This document shows, one piece after another, positions 35,121 to 43,937 of a stretch of DNA of 64,000 nucleotides. A model generated the notes under the pieces. It made no database searches. It worked only from the letters and a program-made list of their open reading frames with translations, and was not told the origin of the DNA. The DNA comes from Mesorhizobium_L sp035547755 (GTDB lineage Bacteria; Pseudomonadota; Alphaproteobacteria; Rhizobiales; Rhizobiaceae). How positions within the stretch are numbered: position 1 is the stretch's first letter; each line of letters opens with the position of its first letter. The DNA lies in NCBI GenBank assembly GCA_035547755.1, contig DASZUG010000017.1, positions 11,190 to 75,189 of the forward strand, given 5' to 3'. The translations under genes and the position numbers were made by a program.

Positions 35121-35459
35121 ATGGAAAACGTTCAAGGACTTGATGATGTCCGCGATCCGCTGATGAGCGCGGAAGGATGGATGCGTGAGGGCAAGGATGT
35201 CGCGATCGCGACCGTCGTCGAGACATGGGGCTCGGCGCCGCGTCCCGTCGGCAGCCATCTCGTCATCGATCGTGAAGGCAATTTCGAAGGATCGGTGTCG
35301 GGCGGCTGCGTCGAGGGCGCGGTCGTCGCCGAGGCCGCCGACGTGATCGAGAGCGGCAAGCCGCGCATGCTCGATTTCGGCGTCGCCGATGAGACCGCCT
35401 GGCGGGTCGGCCTCTCCTGCGGCGGCAGGATCAGGGTTTATGTCGAAAGGCTGGGATAG
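35121..35459 (+). CDS. XdhC/CoxI-family protein, N-terminal domain type
   Basis: Only the XdhC_CoxI domain is present (112 residues): IATVVETWGSAPRPVGSHLVIDREGNFEGSVSGGCVEGAVV is its core, including the GGC motif. XdhC binds molybdenum cofactor and hands it, after sulfuration, to xanthine dehydrogenase-type enzymes. The C-terminal Rossmann domain is encoded by the next gene, so the protein is split, an arrangement also known from CO-dehydrogenase-type clusters. Confidence 0.9.
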   Translation: MENVQGLDDVRDPLMSAEGWMREGKDVAIATVVETWGSAPRPVGSHLVIDREGNFEGSVSGGCVEGAVVAEAADVIESGKPRMLDFGVADETAWRVGLSCGGRIRVYVERLG

Positions 35460-35480
35460 CGAAGAGGACGGCAGACTCTG

Positions 35481-36191
35481 ATGGATCCTCATCTTCTCAA
35501 GCAACTCAACGCGGAGCGGCAGGCGCGCCGTGCAGCGATGCTCATCACCGATCTCGGTGATGGACGTGACCGCCTTGTCAGGGAAGGCGACCAGATTGCT
35601 GGCGATCTCGGAGCGGCTGTCGAAAAGGCATTCCGCTCGGGCAAATCCGGTACGGTCGAGGCGGAAGGAAGGGACTTCTTCCTCAACGTCCATTTGCCAC
35701 CGCCCAACCTTGTCCTGATCGGCGCCGTCCATATCAGCCAGGCTCTGGCGCCGATGGCGAAACTCGCCGGTTTCGACACGGAGATCATCGATCCGCGCAC
35801 GGCCTTTGCGACGCCGGAGCGTTTCCCCGATGTCACTCTTCATGCCGAATGGCCGGAGGAAGTGCTGAAGGGGAAGCCTTTCGATGCCTATACGGCGGTC
35901 GCTGCCTTGACGCATGACCCGAAGATCGACGATTTCGCGCTTGCCTCTGCGCTGAAGGCGAAGGCCTTCTATATTGGCGCGCTCGGAAGCAGGAAGACCC
36001 ATGCGAGGCGGGTCGAGCGGCTGACCGACGCAGGTTTGACGGACGAGCAGATCGCGCGCATCCATGCACCGATCGGGCTTTCCATCGGCGCCGCCAGCCC
36101 GGCGGAAATCGCGGTCGCGGTGCTGGCGCAAATCATCGCGGCCTTCCGTTCGCGCGGCGTCGGCGCCACGGAAATGGAGAAGGCGGCATGA
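35481..36191 (+). CDS. XdhC/CoxF-family protein, C-terminal Rossmann domain type
   Basis: The C-terminal part (about residues 75-230) is the XdhC Rossmann domain: LVLIGAVHISQALAPMAKLAGFDTEIIDPRTAFA and later FYIGALGSRKTHARRVERL, with IHAPIGLSIGAASPAEIAVAVLAQ near the end, all typical. The N-terminal 70 residues resemble the linker of full-length XdhC. 236 residues. The stop overlaps the next start (ATGA), so the three downstream genes are one unit. Confidence 0.9.
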   Translation: MDPHLLKQLNAERQARRAAMLITDLGDGRDRLVREGDQIAGDLGAAVEKAFRSGKSGTVEAEGRDFFLNVHLPPPNLVLIGAVHISQALAPMAKLAGFDTEIIDPRTAFATPERFPDVTLHAEWPEEVLKGKPFDAYTAVAALTHDPKIDDFALASALKAKAFYIGALGSRKTHARRVERLTDAGLTDEQIARIHAPIGLSIGAASPAEIAVAVLAQIIAAFRSRGVGATEMEKAA

Positions 36192-37801
36192 AATTCGGGC
36201 CTGTTCCGGTTGCCGAAGCGGAGGGAACCATTCTGGCCCACTCCCTTGCCACCGGAAAACTCCGCATGCGCAAGGCGCGGCTTCTCACCAAAGAGGACAT
36301 TGCCCAACTGGCGGAGGAAGGCATCGAGGAACTCGTCGTCGCCAGGCTGGAGCCGGGCGACGTGGAGGAAAACCTCGCCGCGACGCGGATCGCGGAAGCC
36401 CTGCAATTCAGCGGCATAGAGGCTCGCCCGGCGGCGACTGGCCGGGTCAATCTCCATGCTCCGGAGGCCGGTGTCTTCACGGTCAACAAGGAATTGATCG
36501 ACGCCATCAACGGCATCGATCCGAGCGTGACGATCGCGACGCGGGCGCAACACGCGACGATCGTTCCCGACCAGATGGTCGCAACGGTGAAGATCATTCC
36601 CTTCGCGGTTCGCCAAGAAGTGCTTGACAGGGTTGTTGAGATCGCCAGAAGCGGCGAAGCCTTCGCCGCCCATCCCTTCCGGCCGCTCCGGGTCGGGGTG
36701 GTGCAGACGGTCTTGCCGACCGTGAAGGACAGCGTCCTCGACAAGACGGTCAGGATAACGGAAGCAAGGCTGGCGCGTTCCGGCAGCCATGTGGGCGCGG
36801 AAAGGCGCACGCCGCATCGGGCGGAGGACGTGGCCGACGCCATCGACGCCATTTTCGACGAAAGCGACATGGTGCTCGTTTTCGGCGCTTCGGCCATGGC
36901 CGACGAAGAGGATGTCCTTCCCGCCGCCATCCGCCGCGCGGGCGGCGATGTGCTGCATGTCGGCATGCCGGTCGATCCCGGCAATCTCTTCATCCTCGGC
37001 GAGCGCGAGGGCAAGCCCGTCCTCGGCGCACCCGGATGCGCCCGCAGCCCCAAGGAGAACGGCTTCGACTGGGTGCTCGACCGCATCGCGGCCGGTGTGC
37101 CGGTCCATTCGGAAGATATATCGGCAATGGGCGTCGGCGGCCTTTTGATGGAAATCCCGAGCCGGCCAGAACCCCGCGAAAAACCCGTTGCCAAGGCCGC
37201 ACGGCCCAAGATCTATGCTGTGCTGCTCGCAGCAGGCCAGTCGAGCCGCATGGGAGGGCCGAACAAACTTCTCGCCGGTTTCGACGGCAAGCCTCTGGTG
37301 CGCAGAACCGCCGAGCGCGTTCTGGCAAGCGGCGTGGGGGGCCTTATCGTCGTCACCGGCCATCAGGCCGCCCGCATCCGCGAAGCGCTGGCCGGCCTCG
37401 ATATTTCCTTCGCACACAATCCTGATTTCGCCGACGGCCTTTCCGGCTCGCTCAAGGCGGGAATTCAGGGCCTTGCCGGCGATGCGGCGGGCGCCATGAT
37501 TGTGCTCGGCGACATGCCGGGCGTCACCGAAGCCGATTATCGCTCCCTCCTGAAAGCCTTCGGCAATGCCGGCGGAAAGGCGATCGCGCGCGCCGTGCAC
37601 CAAGGCAAGCGCGGCAACCCGGTTATTCTGCCCCGAGCGCTCTTCCCTTCTGTCGAAACGCTTGGGGGCGATGTCGGCGCGCGGCATCTCGTGGAGAGCG
37701 GGAGCGCTCCGGTCATCGATGTCGAGATCGGGGAGGGGGCGGAACTCGATGTCGATACACCTGACGCCATGGAGCGCGTGGGCGGAGTGCTGGCCGGTTG
37801 A
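36188..37801 (+). CDS. Molybdopterin-binding domain fused to MobA/MocA-like nucleotidyltransferase
   Basis: Two-domain protein of 537 residues. Residues 1-330 are a MoeA/MoaB-like molybdopterin-binding part (FGPVPVAEAEGTILAHSL at the start, LVFGASAMADEEDVLPAAI in the middle). Residues 345-537 are a MobA-like transferase: YAVLLAAGQSSRMGGPNKLL is its nucleotide-binding loop, then GDMPGVTEADY and RGNPVILPR. MocA makes the cytidine dinucleotide form of the cofactor used by xanthine and CO dehydrogenases, so this is probably a combined carrier and cytidylyltransferase. Guanylyl transfer cannot be excluded. Confidence 0.88.
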   Translation: MKFGPVPVAEAEGTILAHSLATGKLRMRKARLLTKEDIAQLAEEGIEELVVARLEPGDVEENLAATRIAEALQFSGIEARPAATGRVNLHAPEAGVFTVNKELIDAINGIDPSVTIATRAQHATIVPDQMVATVKIIPFAVRQEVLDRVVEIARSGEAFAAHPFRPLRVGVVQTVLPTVKDSVLDKTVRITEARLARSGSHVGAERRTPHRAEDVADAIDAIFDESDMVLVFGASAMADEEDVLPAAIRRAGGDVLHVGMPVDPGNLFILGEREGKPVLGAPGCARSPKENGFDWVLDRIAAGVPVHSEDISAMGVGGLLMEIPSRPEPREKPVAKAARPKIYAVLLAAGQSSRMGGPNKLLAGFDGKPLVRRTAERVLASGVGGLIVVTGHQAARIREALAGLDISFAHNPDFADGLSGSLKAGIQGLAGDAAGAMIVLGDMPGVTEADYRSLLKAFGNAGGKAIARAVHQGKRGNPVILPRALFPSVETLGGDVGARHLVESGSAPVIDVEIGEGAELDVDTPDAMERVGGVLAG

Positions 37802-37813
37802 GACGAATTCGGA

Positions 37814-37922
37814 GTGCGTCCTTCGAGGCTCGCCCTTCGGGCTCACACCTCAGGATGAGGAAGGCCTGCGCCGGCGATCCTCATCCTGAGGTGCGAGCGA
37901 AGCGAGCCTCGAAGGAAGCGCC
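37814..37922. repeat. Dispersed palindromic element, copy 2
   Basis: Left unit GTGCGTCCTTCGAGGCTCGC ... CTCAGGATGAGG and inverted right unit CCTCATCCTGAGG ... GAGCCTCGAAGGAAGCGCC; the right end is slightly degenerate (AAGGAAGCGCC for AAGGACGCACC). It lies between the MocA-fusion gene and an exported hydrolase on the same strand, and its right end supplies the AAGGA ahead of the hydrolase ATG. Confidence 0.9.
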
Positions 37923-37926
37923 CAAG

Positions 37927-38832
37927 ATGAGAGTTGAGGCTGCGCGCCGTTGGTACTGCGCGGCAATCCTTGCCTTCTTTTTGCTTGCCGGATTCGCAGG
38001 CGGCGCCCGTGCCGATCCGCTCGTCCTGAAACCCTTCAAAAACGATCTTTTCGCCTATCCGGCGCTATTGTCGGAAAGGGACGGCGGCGCCTATCGCGTC
38101 TTCGACTACCGCGAAATGCGCGACATCAACGGCCGCGATACCATCCCCGAAAAGAGGGTGCAGGAGAAATATGTCTCGCTTGGGGTGCTTCGCGTCCAGC
38201 ATGACCGTTACCTCCCTTCGGATACGGGCTGGCTGCGCTACTTCGCCGTCGGCGCGGAAAAGGACGCGAAAATCATCACGGTCTATCTGCACGGGCAGGG
38301 CGGCAGTCGCAGCCAGGGCGTCGACGATTTCACTTTCGGCGGCAATTTCAACCGCATCAAAAACCTGATGGCGGACAACGGCGGACTCTACCTGTCACCT
38401 GATTTTTCCGATTTCGGCGCCAAGGGCGCGGCGCAGGTCGCGGCCATCATCGGGCATTATCTGAAGACCTCGCCCAATGCGGCGCTTTTCGTCGCCTGTG
38501 GCTCGATGGGCGGCCATATCTGCTGGCGGCTCGCGGACGACCCCGCAGTCGCGCCGAGATTGTCCGGGCTGCTGCTTCTCGGTTCGCTCTGGGATGAGGA
38601 TTTTTTCAAGACCCGCGCCTATCGCATGAAGGTGCCGGTCTTTTTCGCGCAGGGAAGCCACGATGTCGTCTTTCCGGTGGCGCGCCAGGAAGCCTTCTTC
38701 GAGGAAATCCGCAAACGCTCGCCCGCTTATCCGACCGAATTCGTGCGTTTTGAAACCGGCACGCACGGAACACCAATCCGCATGGTCGATTGGCGCAAGG
38801 CGCTCAACTGGATGCTGTCCGTCAGTCGCTGA
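37927..38832 (+). CDS. Exported alpha/beta-fold hydrolase of unknown substrate
   Basis: A signal peptide covers residues 1-28 (RRWYCAAILAFFLLAGFAGGARA-D). The mature part has YLHGQGGSRSQGVDDFTFGG and the nucleophile-elbow-like GSMGGHICWRLAD (Ser in CGSMGG), an Asp in GSHDVVFPVARQ and a His in GTHGTPIRM, an alpha/beta hydrolase triad. ATG 37927 is chosen since the upstream open frame is repeat sequence; AAGGA 37912-37916 lies ten bases upstream, inside the repeat. 301 residues. Periplasmic esterase or peptidase activity is inferred. Confidence 0.8.
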   Translation: MRVEAARRWYCAAILAFFLLAGFAGGARADPLVLKPFKNDLFAYPALLSERDGGAYRVFDYREMRDINGRDTIPEKRVQEKYVSLGVLRVQHDRYLPSDTGWLRYFAVGAEKDAKIITVYLHGQGGSRSQGVDDFTFGGNFNRIKNLMADNGGLYLSPDFSDFGAKGAAQVAAIIGHYLKTSPNAALFVACGSMGGHICWRLADDPAVAPRLSGLLLLGSLWDEDFFKTRAYRMKVPVFFAQGSHDVVFPVARQEAFFEEIRKRSPAYPTEFVRFETGTHGTPIRMVDWRKALNWMLSVSR

Positions 38833-38847
38833 CCGCATCGAAACTGG

Positions 38848-39879
38848 TCAGGGCGAAGCGTCGTAATTGACCACCGGCTTCATGTTCTCCTTGCCGTCGA
38901 ATGTGGCATCGACATCGTAATGGACGAGGGAGGTTTCGCCATAGCGGAAAATCCATTTCCCGCGCGTGCCGGCATCGCCCTTTGCATCCCATTTATCGAG
39001 CGAGGTGATCGCCTGGTCCTGCGTGTCGAAGTCCGATCCGGGCAATTGGCGCACCACCTTGAAACCGATCAGATAGATGCGGTCGACCTTCTTCTTGGTC
39101 CGGTCATCGTCGTAGCGGATGTCGAGTTGGGGCACGGCAAAACGGAGATTACGGATGTCTCCCTTGTCGTCCGCGAGATAATAGACGGCCGTGTCGTTGT
39201 TGGCATCCTTGGCGCAGGCGAAGCGGAAAATCGTCGCCTTGCGTTCCGGTGTCCCCGGCGGATCGGATTCGTAATTGAAGCCGATATCCCACTTTCCCGG
39301 CGTCACATCGCCTGTCTTCGCGTCGATCAGCGGGCAAGCGCCGGTATAATCCTTGAGGAAGGCCGCCTTCGCCTTCTGAAGCGTTGCGTCGGTCGGAGGC
39401 GGCGTATCACCGCATTGTTTCGGCAGCGCGGCGGAAAGATCGCCCTTGGCGGGTTGCAAATCGCCTTTCTCGATATGAAGCGGGGTGAAAGGCGTGGTCT
39501 GAATCGTCGGGTCGGCAAGCCGCAACGTATAGCATCCGGCAAAGACCTGTTTCTTTCCCGATTTGTCCATCGCCTCGATCGCGGCCGGCAAGGAGAAATA
39601 GGTGCTTCCCGCCGCGCCTTCGCTCGAGGCGGCCCCCTCCAGCAACTTCACGCTGGCGGTGTCCTCGTAGCCCTTGGCGAAGCTGTCCAGATCCTTGGCC
39701 GGCGGCTTGGAAAAATAGCTGTAGGCGCGCGAATATTCGTGCCGGTTGATAGCGTTGTAGAGCGACCGGACGACCGCCTCCGGCGTGCTGCGGTCGTCGA
39801 GATAAGGCTCTTCCGCGAGGGCTGGAACAACGCCCACGAAAAGCGCGGCTGACAGGCAGGCAAGGCGAACGACACGCAT
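38848..39879 (-). CDS. Exported protein of unknown function (DUF1176-like)
   Basis: A signal peptide covers residues 1-22 (LACLSAALFVGVVPALA-EE), then an N-terminal helical segment resembling SnoaL/NTF2-like starts (STPEAVVRSLYNAINRHEYSRAYSYFS) and a C-terminal half with TPGKWDIGFNYESDPPGTPE, FRFACAKD and YLADDKGDIRNLRFAVPQLD that reminds me of DUF1176. Four mature cysteines could form disulfides. 343 residues; a periplasmic role is likely but unknown. Convergent with the hydrolase gene. Confidence 0.72.
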   Translation of the reverse strand: MRVVRLACLSAALFVGVVPALAEEPYLDDRSTPEAVVRSLYNAINRHEYSRAYSYFSKPPAKDLDSFAKGYEDTASVKLLEGAASSEGAAGSTYFSLPAAIEAMDKSGKKQVFAGCYTLRLADPTIQTTPFTPLHIEKGDLQPAKGDLSAALPKQCGDTPPPTDATLQKAKAAFLKDYTGACPLIDAKTGDVTPGKWDIGFNYESDPPGTPERKATIFRFACAKDANNDTAVYYLADDKGDIRNLRFAVPQLDIRYDDDRTKKKVDRIYLIGFKVVRQLPGSDFDTQDQAITSLDKWDAKGDAGTRGKWIFRYGETSLVHYDVDATFDGKENMKPVVNYDASP

Positions 39880-40015
39880 GACACCTCCGAATCATGGAGC
39901 CGAGATTTCGTCATGACTTAGTGCAGGAATACGGCAGGTCGAAGACTTGTCAGGAGAAGGAAGCGGAGTATTGTCGCCACTGCCCATTGCGGGTGGTGTG
40001 AAGGATTATGCCGAT

Positions 40016-40522
40016 ATGACGATTTCCATGTACGATGCTTCGGTCCCCGTCTTCCTGACGATGCTGAAGAGTCTTTCTCATTTTCTGACCAAGGGCGAGA
40101 CCAACGCCGCGCAGCGAAAAATAGAACCTGCGGTTTTCCTCAATGACCGCCTCGCGCCTGATATGTTTCCGCTCACCAGGCAGGTGCAGATCGCGACCGA
40201 TCATGCGAAAGGTGCGGTAGCGCGGCTGTCCGGAAAGCCTCCGCTTTCAATCGAGGACAACGAGACGAGTTTCACCGAACTCCACGCGCGCATCGAGCGG
40301 GTCTGCGGCTATCTGAAGGAGTTCGAGCGCTCCGACATAGATGGTTCGGAGGCCCGCGAAATCGTCCTGAAGCTCGGCGGCAAGGATCTGGCCATGCCGG
40401 GCATGCAATACCTTCTCCATTTCGCCGTGCCGAATTTTTATTTCCACGTCACGACGGCCTACGACATCCTGCGGCACAACGGCGTGCCGCTCGGAAAGGC
40501 CGATTTCTTCGGAAGGGAATGA
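40016..40522 (+). CDS. DUF1993-family protein
   Basis: A 168-residue DinB-like helical bundle protein. The family start MTISMYDASVPVFLTMLKSLSHFL is at 40016, behind AAGGA; the open frame reaches 39947. Other conserved parts: DMFPLTRQVQIATDHAKGAVARLSG, then FHVTTAYDILRHNGVPLGKADFFG at the C-terminus. The function is unknown; the fold class is often thiol- or metal-dependent. No signal peptide. Confidence 0.87.
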   Translation: MTISMYDASVPVFLTMLKSLSHFLTKGETNAAQRKIEPAVFLNDRLAPDMFPLTRQVQIATDHAKGAVARLSGKPPLSIEDNETSFTELHARIERVCGYLKEFERSDIDGSEAREIVLKLGGKDLAMPGMQYLLHFAVPNFYFHVTTAYDILRHNGVPLGKADFFGRE

Positions 40523-40549
40523 AACGATCGCGGCTGCCGCCTGGAATCG

Positions 40550-40714
40550 TCAGCGCCAGGCGGCTTGACGCGCTACCCGCGGGAAATCGGCGGGCTTGAT
40601 ATCGATTTCATTCCTATCGGCGGCCCTTATCGCGTTGAGAACGGCGAGGGCGGCGCGATAGCGGCCATGTTCGCGTGGCCGCGGGCGCGAAAACATTTCA
40701 GTGAAAAACCCCAT
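40550..40714 (-). CDS. Small DUF1127-like protein
   Basis: 54 residues: MGFFTEMFSRPRPREHGRYRAALAVLNAI, then a C-terminal part IDIKPADFPRVARQAAWR. The Arg-rich amphipathic body and the late PADFPRVAR motif match DUF1127-like proteins in alphaproteobacteria, some of which bind RNA or affect phosphate and carbon metabolism. The usual RDIGL motif is altered to NEIDI. ATG 40714 has GGAG seven bases upstream. Divergent from ndk. Confidence 0.68.
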   Translation of the reverse strand: MGFFTEMFSRPRPREHGRYRAALAVLNAIRAADRNEIDIKPADFPRVARQAAWR

Positions 40715-40937
40715 GGTCAGGCTCCGCTGCTTGACCTCCCTCCGGGTAATTAGCTGCGAAGCCCGATATATTGCAGTGCAGCATTTTGCATGGCTGCCAT
40801 GCGCGGCGAAAGCCCGAATTTTCATCAGCCTGCCACATTCGGCGTGGTTCCAAGCCGAGAATCGTATGGCCCCTTCACAATCATCGGCCATCGGGTTATG
40901 CAGCCGACCACCTCATTTCCTCCAAAAGGGATTTTCC

Positions 40938-41360
40938 ATGGCCATCGAGCGTACCTTTTCCATGATCAAGCCGGATGCGACCCGGCGTAACCTGACCGGC
41001 GCCGTCACCAAGATGCTGGAGGATGCCGGCCTTCGCGTCGTCGCCTCCCGCCGCGTCTGGATGAGCCGGCGCGAGGCGGAGGGCTTCTATGCCGTGCACA
41101 AGGGCCGGCCCTTCTTCGACGAACTCTGCGAATTCATGTCGTCCGGCCCGACCATCGTCCAGGTTCTGGAAGGCGAAAACGCCATAGCGAAGAATCGCGA
41201 GGTAATGGGCGCGACCAATCCTGCGAATGCGGACGAGGGAACCATAAGAAAGGCTTTCGCGCTTTCGATCGGCGAGAATTCGGTCCACGGCTCCGACGCT
41301 CCCGAAACCGCGGCTCAGGAAATCAAATACTGGTTCTCAGATACCGAGATCGTCGGGTAA
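40938..41360 (+). CDS. ndk: Nucleoside diphosphate kinase
   Basis: Moves gamma-phosphate between nucleoside tri- and diphosphates by a phosphohistidine. 140 residues: MAIERTFSMIKPDATRRNLTG at the start and the active-site segment NPANADEGTIRKAFALSIGENSVHGSDAPE with the catalytic His (VHGSD) near 117. ATG 40938 is the family start; the open frame upstream is not coding-like. A terminator follows. Confidence 0.97.
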   Translation: MAIERTFSMIKPDATRRNLTGAVTKMLEDAGLRVVASRRVWMSRREAEGFYAVHKGRPFFDELCEFMSSGPTIVQVLEGENAIAKNREVMGATNPANADEGTIRKAFALSIGENSVHGSDAPETAAQEIKYWFSDTEIVG

Positions 41361-41385
41361 CCACCCCCCAGGGACGAGCAAAAGG

Positions 41386-41415
41386 AAAAAGCCGGGCGCA
41401 TCACCCGGCTTTTTT
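41386..41415. terminator. Bidirectional terminator between ndk and the GGDEF-EAL gene
   Basis: Stem AAAAAGCCGGG / CCCGGCTTTTT (41386-41396 with 41404-41414), seven-base loop, T run on both strands. It overlaps the stop codon of the convergent gene (41401-41403 lies in the loop). Confidence 0.85.
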
Positions 41416-43659
41416 CGTTTCAGTCAGCGCGACCGGCAACGATTCAGGCATTTCGGGCTTTGCCGAATGTTGATCGAGAAAGGCGTGGAAGGCATCGGAA
41501 GGAAGGGCGGGACTGAAGAGGAAACCCTGGAACACATTGCAGCCGAAAAGCTGCAGGAAGATGCGCTGCTGATCGGTTTCGACGCATTCGGCGATGCTTT
41601 CCAGTTCAAGGGTGCGCGCCATCGCAAGAATGGTTTTCACCAATGTCCGGTCGCTTTCGCTGGATTGCAAATCGCTGACGAAATTTCCAGCGATCTTGAT
41701 CGCATCGAAAGGCATTCTTTTCAGGTCCGAGAGCGAGAAATACCCTGTCCCGAAATTATCGAGGGCAAAACGCACGCCGAATTTGCGCATTTCGTGCATT
41801 TTACCGGCGACCAGAGCGCGGTCCTTGGTCATCACGCGCTCGGTGATTTCCAGCATCAACGCGGAGGCATCGATCCCGTGTGCCACGAGCAGTTCGCTCA
41901 ATTCCTGCATGAAATGGGAACTGAGAAGCGAGCGCGCGCTGATGTTCAGGGAGAGCCTGAGAAAAGCCGTGCGAGCGTCCCGCTGCCATGACGCCAGCGT
42001 CTCAATACCCTTGCGCAGAACGAGGCGATCGATGTCGTTTATCAAATCCGGCTGCTGGTCGAGCGGAAACTGCGCTGGCGAGATGATACCCAATTCCGGA
42101 TGCCGCCAACGCAGAAGCGCTTCCGCCCCGTATATCTTGCCGGAGCGCCCGATCTGGGGCTGGAAATGGAGGTCGAGTCCACCCCGGGCGATCGTATCGC
42201 GCAGATCGTTGGAGAGCTTGATCTGCATTATTTCGGCCGCGATGGCTTGGGGATCGTAGGTCGCGACATTGTTTCGGCCATTGTTCTTGGCCCGGTACAT
42301 CGCGATGTCGGCCCGTTTCAGAATTTCACTGGAATTGACCTCGCTGCCGTTGAAAACGACGGCGCCGATGCTGGCGGAGGCATCGTGCCTGACATGGCCG
42401 AACTGGAAATTGGGCCTGAGTGCTTGCAGGATGCGGTTCGCAATGTCGCCGGCGGCCCGATCCGCGTCCTCGCGTTTGCCAGGAATCCGCGCGATCAGAA
42501 CGATGAACTCGTCGCCGCCGATGCGCGCGACGATCGTACCTTCCCGGATGCAATTAAGTATCCGTTGCGCGACCTGAACGAGATATTCGTCGCCGACGTG
42601 ATGGCCCTGGCTGTCATTCAGCGTTTTGAAATTGTCGAGGTCGATGAAAAGAAGGGCTCCGAATTCTCCGTCGTTCCGCCTCGCGGAGAAAGCGTCTTCC
42701 AGCCGGGTCAGCAACGCCCGCCGGTTCAGCAATCCGGTCAGGGAATCATAGAAGGCGAGTTTCTCGATCTTCATCTCCTGGCCCTTGCGCACGGAGATAT
42801 CGTACATGTAGCCATGCCAGCAAACCGTCGCGCCGGATCGCTCCGGAGCAGCGGTTATGTGGATCCATTTCTCCTTTCCCGACGGCTCCCTGTATCTGTA
42901 TTCGCATTCCCATCGACGGAGCGCCTTCGCCGCCTCGGCAAAGGACTTGAAATATCCGTGCTGGTCTTCCTGATGGATATTGGCATGGAACAGATTCGGC
43001 TGCGCGCGCACCGCAGAGGCACTCAAACCGCAAAGCTGTTCGAAGGCCGGGCTGAGGTGGGAAATGACGAGGCGTCCGGCATCGTCGGAAACGCACTGGA
43101 AAACAGCGCCCGGCAGTGCGCCGGTGAGCTTGCTGAATAATTCCTCCAGTTCCAGACGCTTGACGGTTTCGGTGACCTCGCGGACCGAGCCTTCATAGTA
43201 AAGCGGCTGCCTTGTCCTCGGATCGCGCACCAGCCGTGCCGATTCCGTCACCCAGATCCGCTCGCGCGTTTTGTGCCGATAGACTTCGGAAATGAAGTCT
43301 TCGACGGCATGCTTGCTGTCGAGAATCGCACGGAACTCGGCCCTCCTTCCTGGCACGACATACCATTCGTCTCCGATATTTCGGGCCATGGAGAGCATGT
43401 CTGCTTCGATTTCGTAGCCGTTGAGTTTCACGAATGATGGATTCGCGAAAATCAGGCTTCCTTCCATCGACGTGCGATATATGCCTTCGTGGAGATTATC
43501 GATCAGGGCGCGGCTATTCTCCTGTTCGCCCTGCGAGCGGAGGAAAAGCTTGCGATAGCGAAGCGTTGCGCAGCCCAGAATTACCGGAACAGCCAGCCCG
43601 GAAATGGCTGCAACGACTGCTCCGGCGGGGCCGAAAAACTGTACCGGGCCGAAATCCAT
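41401..43659 (-). CDS. PAS-GGDEF-EAL cyclic-di-GMP signalling protein
   Basis: Membrane-anchored, one N-terminal helix (AVVAAISGLAVPVILGCATLRY, about 13-34), then two PAS-type sensors (about 45-160 and 165-295), a GGDEF domain (about 300-470) with intact RIGGDEFIVLIA and an EAL domain (about 485-735) with intact YGAEALLRWRHPEL. Both output motifs are intact, so diguanylate cyclase and phosphodiesterase activity are both possible; which dominates is not predictable. 752 residues. The signal sensed is unknown. Confidence 0.93.
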   Translation of the reverse strand: MDFGPVQFFGPAGAVVAAISGLAVPVILGCATLRYRKLFLRSQGEQENSRALIDNLHEGIYRTSMEGSLIFANPSFVKLNGYEIEADMLSMARNIGDEWYVVPGRRAEFRAILDSKHAVEDFISEVYRHKTRERIWVTESARLVRDPRTRQPLYYEGSVREVTETVKRLELEELFSKLTGALPGAVFQCVSDDAGRLVISHLSPAFEQLCGLSASAVRAQPNLFHANIHQEDQHGYFKSFAEAAKALRRWECEYRYREPSGKEKWIHITAAPERSGATVCWHGYMYDISVRKGQEMKIEKLAFYDSLTGLLNRRALLTRLEDAFSARRNDGEFGALLFIDLDNFKTLNDSQGHHVGDEYLVQVAQRILNCIREGTIVARIGGDEFIVLIARIPGKREDADRAAGDIANRILQALRPNFQFGHVRHDASASIGAVVFNGSEVNSSEILKRADIAMYRAKNNGRNNVATYDPQAIAAEIMQIKLSNDLRDTIARGGLDLHFQPQIGRSGKIYGAEALLRWRHPELGIISPAQFPLDQQPDLINDIDRLVLRKGIETLASWQRDARTAFLRLSLNISARSLLSSHFMQELSELLVAHGIDASALMLEITERVMTKDRALVAGKMHEMRKFGVRFALDNFGTGYFSLSDLKRMPFDAIKIAGNFVSDLQSSESDRTLVKTILAMARTLELESIAECVETDQQRIFLQLFGCNVFQGFLFSPALPSDAFHAFLDQHSAKPEMPESLPVALTETKKAG

Positions 43660-43937
43660 GCGTGAAAGAACCCTCTAGCCGCTGGCAACCTAACGTGAGG
43701 GTGTTTCCAGAGAATAAACGGCGTTTAATTCTTTCTAGCAATTGCGGGCTGCGGACTAACAAATGCAATGTGAGGTGATCGAATGTATTCGATATTGCAC
43801 ACGAAGGGTTTGCGGAAGTCGTTCCTATCAATATCAGCTACTTTAACTGGCAGAAAGTCGTGGGTCCCGAACGGAGGCATAAGTTTCCGGCGCCATATCC
43901 GTCCAAATGTCCCATTTCGAAATTGCGGGCGAACTGC

